From Pachyseris speciosa (lineage: Eukaryota; Cnidaria; Anthozoa; Scleractinia; Pachyseridae), in NCBI GenBank assembly GCA_016490735.1, contig JAEMWC010000279.1, forward strand, positions 632,501-696,500: a stretch of DNA of 64,000 bases. The letters run 5' to 3'. Below are positions 1 through 13,400 of this stretch, in pieces. Each line of letters starts with the position of its first letter. The stretch's first letter is position 1. A program made the position numbers and the translations under genes. The notes beneath the pieces are model-generated. The model ran no database searches and had not been told where the DNA came from. It was given only the letters and a program-made list of their open reading frames with translations.

Positions 1-170
1 CAAGACTCTCCGGAGCTGTTCTCTCAACGGATGGAGCTGGAGCATGCAGGGAATTCAGAAGGTATCACAGTTGCTAACTGTTTTACCATAGAAAATGCAA
101 TATGTATCCCCATTAATAAAGAGAACACGCTGAAGTGATAACACTTAAAGGTAGTGGCTGGGTACCAACT

Positions 171-201
<31 letters not shown>

Positions 202-1107
202 ATCGCACCGGTATCCCGAGGTCACGGGTTCAAACCCCGTTGAAGTCCTGAATTTTTTTCAGGCTTCTTTTCGCAATTGCATAAATTGCGTTCACAACTG
301 CGGGGATCATTCTTCATTTGATTTCATTCCCGCAGTTCATTTATGATTTATTTCATTATATCATGGAAACTGAACTTTTTTCCTATTTACAAGGTTTTGC
401 ATTGAACGACTACGACCCGGAGGACGACGAAATTTACAGTTCCTACGAAGCACAAGTCTCACAATACAACCACGATACACCAAGTCGACTCATGCTCCCA
501 GGTATTAAAAAGGAATATGGCTTGATGTATAGGTCCGATGACGTTCGTACTATCAAGAAGGTCGGGTTTCAACCTTCTTTCTAAATTCATGTTATACTCG
601 GTCACACAAAACGGTTGGAGATCACAGGTGAAGCGGAGCATGGAATGTTTGGTTTCTCTTTTCAACTCAAAAACAAAATGAGAGCATCTTAAATTTCACT
701 GTGCCTTCATGGTGTATATACGGTCAAACATGAGTATAACTCCTTAAAATAGCTTAAGTGCAACAATAAGCCAAGGCAAAAACCGTCAAGGTTTGTTTGT
801 GCTTGTTAAGAGCGACTAAAGTTTTCCCAAAGGCAAGGACTTGCACTACCGACTCGCACTTATGGCAGGGGAATGTCTTGTCATGTGAGGGTGAGTAAAA
901 CGACACAATCCACACATAAAAACACATTTCGATCTTTCTGGTTTTTTCTTGCCTTGCAGTTTCTGGGAACGAATCTGGCAACTCAGGTTCAGTGATAGGA
1001 CTTCGATCTGTCAGTGAAATACGTATCCTTTAGCATTATAAATGAGGAAGAATTCTCAGAAATTAACACAAAGCTGAAACTGACCACATGTACATGGCAT
1101 TGCTCTC

Positions 1108-1154
<47 letters not shown>

Positions 1155-4100
1155 TTATATAGCGCAGACCTCTACATGGATATATTCAGTTGCTCTTCAC
1201 AATATCGTTGTTAAAGTAAAGGGTAAGGAGATAGAGAGGTGAGTGTTGGTGGATCAGTAGGCTTGGCTCAACTCGCTACACGCTGAGTGGATAGAAATAA
1301 AAGAAAACCAGGAATGAAAACACGGCATCCGGATCTCTGGTCCATTCTGCTCGTTTCCCTTACCATGCTAAATCAGGGACATTTTCTTTAACAGCACTAT
1401 CCAGCTAATCCATTTCGCTCGGTATTCAGTAAATTTCCGTATTTTAACATTGTGCAGTCAAAAGTATTTGATGAAGTGATGTACACAGACAAACCAATGG
1501 TGATATGTGCTCCAACTGGTTCTGGGAAAACAGTCATTTTTGAACTGGCTATCATACGACAACTCATGAACAGCGAAAGAGGCGCTTCAAAAGCTAAAGT
1601 TGTCTATAGTAAGTTGTGTATCATGCAGCGCTCAATTATCTTATCAGACGTAGGGACTGGCGAATTTCAGTGGGTATGACAGGTCTACTGCTCGAGTTGG
1701 AATGTGGGTCCACGGTCTGTGAGCTCCAGTTTAATACGACTGCTATTTTGTGAGTGACACAAAACCTCGGTCATTTTTTACATGAAAAATGTATTAGTCG
1801 TTAATTTATCATGACCCATTTGTTATCGTATTAAAGACCTTTTACGGTAGTCAAATCTTGCTCCTCAGTTTTAGTTCTGGACAGTGCTATCCTCACTAAA
1901 AACGTAATTTAACTAAGTGGCCACCCACAGTCGGCCCTCATTTCCACAACTTGTATTTCTAAGAAATAGAAAGACAGTACCATAATTTACGTAATGTTTA
2001 ATAAATGAGCAGGAGTGTTTTATCAAGTTTAAAACACGAGGCGCAGCCGAATGTTTTAGGACTTGATAAAACACGAATTGCGAATTTATTGAACGGCTTA
2101 AAAAGCTTTACTGTACTATCTATCCATTCTAACACTAAAATTTAGATTTTGGGTTATTTTGGCCTATAAAATCAAATGTAAAATTTAGCCGTGTCTTTAT
2201 CAGATATAAAGACACTCATTAAGAATTAATTTCTTTTGTATTTCCTTCATGAATTATTAATGATTTTTTTTAGAAGTAAATATTCTCAAAATTACTTAAA
2301 CTAGCCATGTAATAATTTATTCTTCAAAGTGGCTCCAATGAAGGCTTTATGCAGTGAGCGGTTCATGGACTGGAAGACAAAATTTGAACCATTTGGCTTG
2401 AATTGCAAAGAGGTGACAGGTGACAGCGAGTTAGACGATTACTACGAGCTGCAGAATACACACGTGATCATGACCACACCTGTGAGTTCCAGTTTAGTGT
2501 TTAATGCATAAAAACCAAACTGATTTGGGGGCTTAGCTAAGAGGAATCCATCATCTGGATTGAAATGGCTGCAGGGAAATACAGATGGCTCGACTCAAAG
2601 AAAAATGACATGTGGCAAACGGCATCAAGGGTCATAAACTTTTCACTTTAAGGGAAGTTAATCTATTGAGATTATACATGTAATTCTTTCGTTGCAGCAC
2701 GGAAGGAGACCGCTCTTTTCTAAGCATTTGTTTAAAACTGACAAACTTCAACTTTGTTGGATTATTGGATTAATTATACAGAAGATCAGTAAACTTTATA
2801 GTATTGACCTAACTATTGTATGTTACTGCCCAATTAATGATTAACTGTGCAGTTATTAATTATGCAGTGCTTGTCCTTGTACATACCTTGCTTAGACCCA
2901 GTAGCTGTATAATTAATAAGCAAGAGAACTACATGCTTGTCCAATTTGGAATTTTGCCGTTCACGGACTTTTTTTTTTCATCCAATTATTTCAAATTGGA
3001 CAGTATGTAGACCTATTACATACACTAATCTTTTCTTTTACAGTTGCTAAATTTTATGAACTGTTGTTTATTTGAACAGGAGAAATGGGATAGCATGACT
3101 AGGAAGTGGAGAGACAACAGATCATTGGTTCAGTCGGTCAGACTATTTCTCATTGATGAGGTCAGCTTACTAGCGCTAAAGACACAGAAATTTCATGGCA
3201 TTTTCTGATTAACAATTAGAGAGCCCGAATCAGCTATCACGGATAGAAATCGAGAGTGAATAATCTAATTAATCTTATAAATGTAAAAGTCGTTCAGAAC
3301 TAAGCAATTCAGTAAATTATCTAAATCCTCATCGCAGACACTTCGAAAACGCGAAGAAGCGGCTGCCATTTGCCTTGTATGGTCAGTGAGAATTGGTTTG
3401 TGATCAGAGAAAAACCAAGCAAAACTCAGGGAATTTTTTCTATCCCGGTGGCTGGCAACCCCACAAGTACAGTCCCGTTTAATTGATTAAGGACTACAAT
3501 TTAACAATGACCTCAGTTAAGGTAAAATCTGTCATTTATATACTTGTTTAGGTTCATCTCCTTAACGACGCTGCACGAGGAGCGACAGTTGAAGCTGTCA
3601 TCAGTCGAATGAAGACTGTTCAGTCCACCATGACTCGCCATGGTGCTGACAGTAACGCGAGAGAGGGAATGAGATTGATGGCCATCTCGGCTACTATACC
3701 GAATGTCGAAGACGTAAGTAAAAATCAGCCAACATAACTTTGATTTGAATAGCCACACCATGGCTAGATAAAGATAAAAGAATTAATCCCCCATATAGGC
3801 CCTATCTCCATCGTTATCCCTCGAAGTTATTTTTAGATGTCCTCCAAGATCCGGTGTTCCCAAGAGGGTTGAGTGATAGCCAATCATATGCCCCATTTTA
3901 CCAATTGCGTGGGAGCTGTCAACATTGGTAAAAATGGGGACATATGATTGGCTATCACTCAACCCTCTTGGGAACACCGGATCTTGGAGGACATCTAAAA
4001 ATAACTTTAGAGGGATTACGATGGGGATAGGGCCTATATGGGGGATTAATTCTCTTATCTTTATCCTCTCTTGATCTAGACCCAGTAGGTCCATTGCGAT

Positions 4101-6713
4101 TACTTTACCTTACTTTTCCTTTATTTTGCTTTTGTTTTGTGAATAAACAGATTGCTGCTTGGCTTGGAGGAATCAACTCTCCAGCATTGCACTACAGGTA
4201 CAATTTTTATCTGAGGGATAACAACTCTTTAAAAAAAAAAGGTTCAAAGTCTGACATGACCTCAGTGCAAGAACTGCACATGATTGTTAAAAGAAACACT
4301 GAACATAACTGAAACAGCCGTTAGGGTGACATCGATGGAGATAGCCTGCGAGCAAGCTCTCTATGGGGCTCATGCGAGGGAGATTGTGCAGGACACGGCA
4401 CTTTGTATCTTCTTTGGACGCCCGTCAACGTATTTTGAAATTGGTAGAAATTGGTAGAAATGCTTATTTATAACTAAATGGAGCCAGAGGACTCAACATA
4501 AGGGCAGTACAACAAAAGAAGTATCTGCCCACTTTAAACCACTGCAGCTGCATGCTTACAGTGCCATACTCCGCGTTCTGATCGTACCATCTTTTACAGC
4601 ATGAACGATTCTTACAGACCAGTGAGGTTGAGGAAGGTTGTTCTTGGCTTTCCCAAGGGAAGCAGCTTCTCTGAATTCCGCTTTGACTTGTCGTTGAACT
4701 ACAAACTGAGTGGCATCATTCAGACCTACTCGGATCGAAAGCCTACTCTCGTGGTAAGACAAAGGGTGTAACTACGGGGAGGGGGTGGGGTCAGGAGCTA
4801 AAACCTTACAGGGGACCTACTGTCCTTTTGTTTTATGCGCCTTGTACTCTGCACTGAAACTGTAAATAAATAAAAGAAAGAAAGAAAGAAAAATAAAAAG
4901 AAAAAAATCTATTCTGTGTAGTTATAAGCAACAAGCTGATGCCTCTTAAAAATAATAGAAAAACGCATTGTTAGCAGACACCAGAATAAATATCAGGAAG
5001 ACGTTATATTGCGTGAATTTCCAAGGTTATGTTTGACAAATATTAATTTCTTGACAGTTTTGTTCAACACGGAAGAGTACCCAGCAAGCGGCTCAGGTGC
5101 TTGTTAGAGATGCAAGATTTATCATGAACTCACAACACAGGCAAAGGTACGTATGTAAATCTGTATTATCGTGGATGTTTCCTCTGCATTCAGTCTAGAT
5201 TGATTTCCTGAGGATAGCATCCACTGTCAATGGCCTTCCCAATGTTAAGGGATTAAAATGCTTAATATCTTTTAGTTAGAGGAGTGAACATTAATAATTT
5301 GTAGGCCATTTCCTTTGATGTTTGACTGATTTCTTTTCGCAAGGCTTCAACGGACGGCAAATTCCCTTCATGATTCGAAACTAAGAGGTAAGTTCCACAA
5401 CGATGAGTAAGTCTATTTTGGCTGTTAGATTTCACAGTTGCTTGTTTTGTCGTCTGGTAAGGCCATAATCCAGGCCACACATGTAAACTTACTAATGTGT
5501 ATTTGCCTTTTTTAGAGCTGGTGATGTGCGGGATTGGTTACCACCATGCAGGATTGGATCCTACAGACAGACGCAATGTTGAGGCAATGTTCATTAAGGG
5601 TGATATGCCTGTATTGTGTAAGTGCAGCTCGATACCACTATCGCCACATCCACATTTACTCTTCTAAATTAATCTTTTTTCTGTTTTATTGGCTCTTTTC
5701 AACAACTTGTCCAACTGTTTTCTTTTCAATTTTTCTTTTCAATTCTACTTATCTCATTTTTATTATTACTGTAATTATGTTTCCTCTCTATTATGCTCCT
5801 TTTGATTCCTTGCTTATTTTTAAATGTAACAATGAATGTAATATGGGGGTCAACTAGAAAACCGAATGCTTTACTTGGCCACCATACTCAAACGTTCAAA
5901 CTCATCAAGATGAAACTTGTAACTGTAAACATAAGAAAGATCAATAACTTAAAATTGTAATCAAGATAATTTTAGAGGAAATAAATTGTTGTTGTTGTGT
6001 TGTTGACTTAAAACCTTACGTTTTCTTTCAATTGTAGTTGCGACCAGTACTCTTGCAGTAGGGGTAAGTTGATTTAATTGAATCTTACGTTTCCTAAACA
6101 AGCTTGGATTAGCCACGAAGACTCTTGAAAGAAAAGAGTAGCAAATATTTTGAGATGATTTTCGTGAGTAACAAGGTCCTCTTCCCAGGTCAATCTTCCC
6201 GCCCATCTTGTTATCATCAAGTCCACTGCACATTACGTAATGGGAGTGTTCCAGGAATACTCTGAAACTCAAATTCTACAGATGATAGGACGAGCTGGAA
6301 GACCACAGGTATTTTATTTCATGACATAAAAAAACCCAGCAAAGGAGTTAGCAGCTGTAACGCTTGTTGGTTCTACTTGCTTTTGTATTTGATTGTTGCT
6401 TGCTTGACTCCTGCTCAAGAGGAACTCTCTCATCATTTCAGTAAGAGCTGTTTTACTTTTTTTTTCAGTTTGATACCTCTGCCACTGCTGTCATCTTGAC
6501 AACAGACGCTAACAAGGTTCGCAAATTAATCTGTATTTTTTGGCTTGAAATATGCCTTACAATGATGCTGTACGCTCTTTAAATATTTTATGATGCAGGT
6601 CACAAGTATGATCTTTGTTAATTTTTAACTTTGGGATTGCCGACTTCCTTATACAATGTTTTGCAGGGAAAGTACACTGGTATACTTGAAGGAACCCAAA
6701 AATTGGAGAGCAG
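1..6713 (+). CDS. HFM1: HFM1 exons 1-16: N-terminus and RecA-like helicase core
   Basis: Inferred exons: 1-61, 394-501 (putative), 960-1022, 1405-1608, 2330-2481, 3080-3160, 3552-3713, 4151-4197, 4600-4753, 5058-5146, 5344-5387, 5516-5617, 6038-6063, 6189-6308, 6469-6516, 6667-6713. Donors and acceptors are GT-AG throughout. The 394-501 exon is acidic (NDYDPEDDEIYSSYEAQ) and has a pyrimidine-rich AAG acceptor. It fits phase on both sides, but skipping it would also keep frame, so it is the least certain. Both RecA-like domains are complete: motif I at 1405-1608, TTPEKWDS across 2481/3080, LIDE-VH across 3160/3552, SATIPN in 3552-3713, FCSTRKS at 5058, and IGRAGRPQ in 6189-6308. The intron at 1023-1404 has minor-class splice signals. 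Confidence 0.88.
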
Positions 6714-9700
6714 GTTAGTTATTTAGATAAAAAGGAAGGGTTATACCCACCCCACCCAAGCCGCATTGTTTTACCCAACGAGCATAGCTGTTTTCTCTTC
6801 CTTCATTTTCTTTACGTGACACGTTTAATAAAAAATGTCCATGGTGGTGCGCCGCCGTGGTGCGCCGCCATGGTGGTGCGCCGCCCCCGTATTAAATTTT
6901 TTTGGTGAGAGTAAATTGTTGGATTCACAAAGTCTTGAGTCCCCTTCGACGAAATCGCGTTCAGTCGATTGGCTTCTTGCTATACATCTCACTATGACGA
7001 CCAGACCCGGAGGAGGGTACTCCCTATAATGGCCTATACGGGGAGGCTCCGCCCGAGAGGGGTACCTTTTTCACGCTTCAGGTATATGAAAGGGTAGGGA
7101 TTTAACGAGTCGAAGTATATGAAAGGGTAGGGAAATCTGTCATTTAGGTATTTAAAAGGGCCTTTCATTAAAACATTTCGAACACACATACCTTATGACT
7201 GTACTGTTTTGATTTATTGAACGCTACATGGGCGACCAGGCGACCAGACATTTTGTGACGAACAGGTCATTTCACAGTCCCGTTGAATGAATGAATGCTT
7301 TATTTAGCGTGGATATACACTTAGCCTGAGAGCTAGTTTACAGCAGGTCCTGTTTACAGGTATTCCACCTAATAACTAATGAAAACCTAACACCTAAACC
7401 GGCGCTAATAACACAATTCATCAGATAAAATCACAAATTAAATACTGATTGAAACTATTTAAAACTATTATTACAATATTACCGCCACAGTTAAATTACT
7501 ATTAAAAAGCTAATGTTACAAATTTAGTAATCCCCGAAATTTAACGATCTAATTCTGTTTACTATTTCATTGGTGCCTACTTTTATTCTAATGTCATTTG
7601 ATAGTTCATTCCATTTCTTCAAAATATCTTGAAATAAATTATCATAAAAACGGATGGGACTCTCTCTATTCTCTCCTAAGAGCTTGTTATGGTGTTGGAA
7701 ATTGACTGTCCCAGGCATTTAAACGCGATCTCGCTAAATTAAGTTTGGTCAGTCGTCAAAAACGTCTGTTTCGGAATGATTGACCTCGCCTATTGTACAT
7801 TCGTTGGCACAGTCTTGACAAGCAGTCCTTTTATTTTTGCCAGCCTGCACCATCATCTAATCGAGCATTTGAATGCTGAGATTGTTCTCAATACAATCAC
7901 TGATGTATCTATTGCCCTGGGATGGCTCAAGTCTACTTTCCTGTACATACGAATACTGAAAAACCCCACTTACTACGGTGAGTAAAAACCAGTCTGGAAG
8001 AGGAAATCTATGGATGACTCTTTAAGTTACATCGTTGTTGATATTAATTGAAATAAAATGACAACAACGATGTTAGTTAAAGGTGTTCATTTAATTAAAG
8101 ATAATTGCAGATTTACATGTACTGCCATTTCCCTCAACAGCATGTGCATATTAGAAAATTAATGTTGTTACTGATCACTTTAAATTGATTTCCAGGAATC
8201 CCTGAAGGACTTGAGAAGGAAAGTTTAGAACAGAAACTACAAGGTAACTTAATGAGACTTATGATTAATCACTCTTGAAGTATTTGAGTATGGTAATTTT
8301 GAGAGAAAGACACGTTTGAGGATTAAAGCTGTTTTCTTAGTTAGGCACTACCGGCCATTACCATATTCACTTTCACTTACAAACTCTTACAATTTTAAAG
8401 CCGAACATTTGTTAAAAAGTACCCTCCCGGACCTAAACGTTTTTTCCACTTATAAGCTGGTGCATCCTAGAATCATGAAATACAGCCTGCTTATCACCTT
8501 TACTGTTAAATGAACTATTGTCTGATACTAAACCAAGTAAACTGCATCGCAGCAGCCCATTGATTCGAGACCGGACCGTATTGTCACACCGCTTACTTTA
8601 GGTTGATTCAGATTTTGTCTTCTTTCTTCTACAGATCTGTGTTTGAAGAGCTTAAACACTTTGGAGAAGGCCGGTCTTATTAAGATGGATGACGGATTTG
8701 ATCTCAAGCCCACGGGTTAGTCAGATTGGTATTGCAGGTGTAAACCAACTGTAGCTAAGCATCTGAAAAAAGTTGAAGGTTGTAATGCCTTTGGACTCAC
8801 TTCTTAAATAACCTAAATAAAATTTTTATAACCGTATAACCCATGTAAATGTTTTCGCTTATATGTAATTTTTTTATTGTATACATGTAACAATATTTTC
8901 GTTTCCATGTAATTTTATTATTTTTCTTTTCTTTTCTTCTCTATTTTGTTGTACATTACGGCAGAATAGCCCCGCAAAGGGGGAGTCGTAATGAAGTGTC
9001 TGTCTGTCTGACGGTCTGTCATTGGCACCCAATTCCCAGGCCGCCGTTCAAACTCACTGCCCCATTATTTACCATTATATGGGTATATGAAGATTTTGTT
9101 TGTTTATTTGTTTGTTTTGTTTTGGGTTTTGATGCTGTTTTCGCTGTTCGGTTAGCGCATTTCATGGATACTATTTTTCAATGTATGCTCTGTTCCTTTG
9201 TTAGGGGAGGGTCGTTTAATGGCCAGATACTGCATTGCTTACGATTCTATGGAACAGTTTCTTAAAATCAAAGGAAAAGAAAGCCTCAGTGAAATGGTGA
9301 GCAGCTATACATCGGGAAACGGAACACTCTCCGGTCAAAACAAAAGAATGACTTGGATATACGGCTGGTACCAATACGTTTCAGTGTAAAACTGGAATGT
9401 AACGAAAATAGATTGTTATACCCTAGGGAGTTGATTGTGAGTTTGAGCGTTTGAACTCCTCACTCAACCTTCCTCAACCGTCCCCAGCCATCATCGACTT
9501 TCTCAGTTGTTCTCAATTCCCGATAGTTCACGTCCACTCTCCTTCTCAAATATCCCTGTCATCATAGAAAAGCTTACAGTTAAGACTTTAATGGATCCAG
9601 AAATTTGAGCAGTAATAATCTAGAGGCGTAGATCAACTGTTTAATTTTATTTATTTTTTTGCTCTTTCAGGTTGAGTTGGTGTCCAAATGCAAGGAATTT

Positions 9701-10358
9701 TCCGACGCCAAGCTACGTGTAAATGAAAAACGAGTTCTGAATACTCTTAACAAGGACAAGAGTAACCTGACAATTAGGTAAAACCGAATTCCTTTCCCTT
9801 TTTCCCAGTTAAGAGGCATCGTTTCCTTCAGCCTATGACCATAATTTGTCAATTTAAATATTGCCTGTACTTTGTTCTTATCATTTACGGTTAGGTTTCC
9901 AATCAACGGAAGGATCAAGACAACGGATCAAAAAGTTAACTGGTGCGTGTTTCATCGATGCTTTGCCCCCTATTTTATGTGATTTACTACCAACAGAAGA
10001 CATGACAAAACATTATAACTTCCATAATATTTTCGTTTACACTCCCCAGCCTTATTCAAGCGACCCTTGGTTCTCTCATCATAGCTGAGTTCTCCCTGAA
10101 TCAGGATGTTACGGTCTGTTCTATCAATTAACTTGATTTCAAGTAGTATGCCAGCATCTTTGCTGGGTTGAGGGGGCTTTCAAGATTTGAAGGCTTTCAT
10201 GATATATATCACAGTGACGATACCTTAAATTTATTTCATATACATCTTAATATGTTGTGCAATGTTTCCAAACGTTCACTGTTTTGATGGTCGCATGTGA
10301 CTTCATCTTACTGATTGCTTGACTGACCGATTGATTTATTGATTGATATTTTTTGTTA

Positions 10359-10400
<42 letters not shown>

Positions 10401-13400
10401 CCGCAGCACAAGCGTCACTTGCAGGGTTTTGTTTATTACCGACTCTAATTTGAATTTAGAACTTAGAAAACAAATGCAAACAGAAAGTTTGCATCTCGCA
10501 AACAGATAGTTTGCAATCATATTTGTTAGTTAATTCATAACGTAATTGATTGATAATAATTTATTTACTCTTGTTAGAAAATCTTCCGCGCGGGACAAAG
10601 AATCACAAGATGTAAGTAAATAACGATAGTCATTATGATATTTTCTATACGACATCACACAGTTTTATTCATCGGAGACGAGGAATTGTTCATTCATTTT
10701 CTGCAGGTTTGACTGAACTTCAGATGTTGAAAAATGAGTTCATAGCTCTTCAGAACTCGCTCACTCTTGCGAAGTGCGTAAAAGCCAGGTGATTATGCTA
10801 GTTCTACAATAATTGTAAGGTTCATGTTACATTTCTGTGGGAGTAATACTGTAACATATATCACTGATTTCATTAAATTTGTGCGTGATTTGCTTCTCTA
10901 TTCTTGGTAGATTATGGGAGAATTCCAAGTTTGTTTCAAGGCAGCTGGAGAAAATTGGTATTGTATCTTGCTTATCGCAATTTCGTTGAAAAGCAACTAA
11001 GTAATATGAAACCTCGCAACTGAGGTTTTGAATGGTATAAGACTAATTAACATAAGTGGATAAGGAGTTGATACTTAAATACACGCACGCACTAACATTT
11101 TCCAAGAAATGCTGTATTTATTTTGGAATTGTCACCACTGTTAGCAACTTATCTTGCTCAATATATAGCACGAGGATTTTCTTAAAAAATGATTCATGGT
11201 TTTACTCTTGTGATATGTTTAAGGGCCCAGCTTATCGACTATGATGGTCAAAGCTGGCTTAACAACTTTCAAGAAAATTGAGCAAACAAATCCTCGAGAA
11301 ATAGAAATGGTAAGATTGTGTTTTTGATGTCTTGCTGAATTGCCGTTGAATATCAGTGAAATTACTGAAATGTGCCAATTGGAGCAAGTGTTGTATCACA
11401 CATCCAAACACTGGCTGTAATATTTTGGACTGTCTACTTTTCAGATTGTGAATCGCCATCCACCTTTCGGAAATCAGGTACAAGTACTATCTATCATTCT
11501 TTAATGGTTTATTTGGAATTTCTCCTTTTACTCTTCAAGTTACCCTTATAGATCGACGCAGAAGTGGGCCTTCGTGAAAATCATAATGATCTGATCATCG
11601 TTTGTGACCAGTAAAGAGCATAAGCTGTACAAAATACTCTCAAGACGATAAATGTGGTTTTCAACAATCCGATTGGTTCCTGACCACATTGCTTTCAGCA
11701 CTTTTGGCTGCTTTTCTAGAAAAACTTTCTAGAAAAGTTTTCACTGTACCTTGTAATAGTTCTGGTCACTGTTTCAGATTCGCGAAGCAGCTTCAAATTT
11801 GCCGAAGTATGAGGTGTCTGTTCAGCAGGTAACTGAAGAAGATAATTAGAGAACTGCATCTTGACAACGCTGAGTTCACGGTTACTGTGTATTTGCGGGT
11901 GGTCCAGTGGTTTAAATATTGGGGTATTTTTTTAACTGAACCGTGAAGTGCTGCCTTGATCGGCCATTCAATTGAAGCTTAAACTCATTTACTTTTTAAC
12001 CATGCACTGCTTTTGGAAACAAAAATAGCAAGGAAACTGTTAGCTGCAGACGACTTGGAGCATACTCATCACCACTTGTCCTTTTCAAATCTCAAGAACC
12101 ACGTGCACAAGATTGACTTTCACTGTAGCTATATAACATTGTTATGCCTATTCTGTAAAATTTAGTGCCTGAAAAGGCTTTGTCATTAACATTTTCCTTG
12201 TGTCTTTATTTGGAAAGACCGGGAGACATCAGCCTAATCGATCAGAGATCATTGTGACGGTAGCCATGACGAATTACGTCAAACGAAGGGAGGCGATTGG
12301 CTCAGAAAAAAACAATCACTTCAGCGTTTTGATGATTGGTGATGCGGATAACAAAGTTGTGTTCAAGCAAAGATTAGGGTAATGTAAAGTAGAACAAAAA
12401 GTATATGTGTGTTTGATTTGTACATTATTTGTATATTAGAGAGGCCTCAGAATGCATCTGTTGTACTGATGATCGCCAGAAAATTTTGATAGTTCTAAAA
12501 ATGGAGATAATTGTATGTTAAGGTCATCTTCTAAGTAGTCAGTGATTAGTGGGTGGGATTATGATATGCTGGTGCTGGCTTACCTCACTCCTGCAATTGA
12601 CAAGCCAACACATGTGCGCTCTACTTCTGCCACCCTTATTGACAATATCTTTATTAATAATCCTGATAAAGTGGTTGCCTGTGGGAACATAATCTCCGAC
12701 ATAAGTGATCATTTTTCGCAATTTTGCATTTTGAAATCCATGAAGGGTAAAACTCGGGTAAAGAAATCTAAAATGCGAGACTTTTCACGTTTTTCTAGTG
12801 ACAGATTAAATGCTGATCTTTCTAATGTGGACTGGAATGCTCTTTTCGCAAACGAATCGAGTGAAGTGAACAATGTATTCTCTTCCTTTTACAACAAATT
12901 TAACAAACTGGTGAACAAGCATGCACCAATGAAAACAATTTCTAATCGCAAAGCAAAACATCTCTCCAAACCATGGATCACTAAAGGTTTGCGAAAATCC
13001 ATTAGAATTAAAAACAAGCTATATGTGTCGGGTGACAGGATTAAGTACAAAATGTATAGAAATAAAATTTGTACTCTAACACGCATAAGCAAAGAGCAAT
13101 ATTATACCAAATTCTTTAATGACAATTTGACAAATATGAAAAAAACATGGGAAGGAATAAATAGTATTCTTGCACGTAAATCAAAGAACTCCAAGCCAAT
13201 TAGTTTTATTAAAGATCCTAATGATGATAACTCAATTTCTAGCAGCCCCAGTAGAATTGCTAATATTCTCAATGAGCATTTTGCTTCGGTAGGGCCTAAG
13301 CTAGCAAATAAGTTACCATCCGTCCAGCGCAACTATTTTGATTTTCTGGACAGATCTAACTCTCCTAATACGTCGTTTGCTTTCAATTTAGTAACTCCAG

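Noticed and set aside
178..250. Functional tRNA-Thr (GGT)
   Set aside because: The anticodon stem has two mismatches, and the sequence continues into a SINE tail with no Pol III terminator directly after the acceptor stem.
3783..4094. 103-aa minus-strand ORF
   Set aside because: It lies across both arms of a fold-back element; the open frame is a product of the palindrome.
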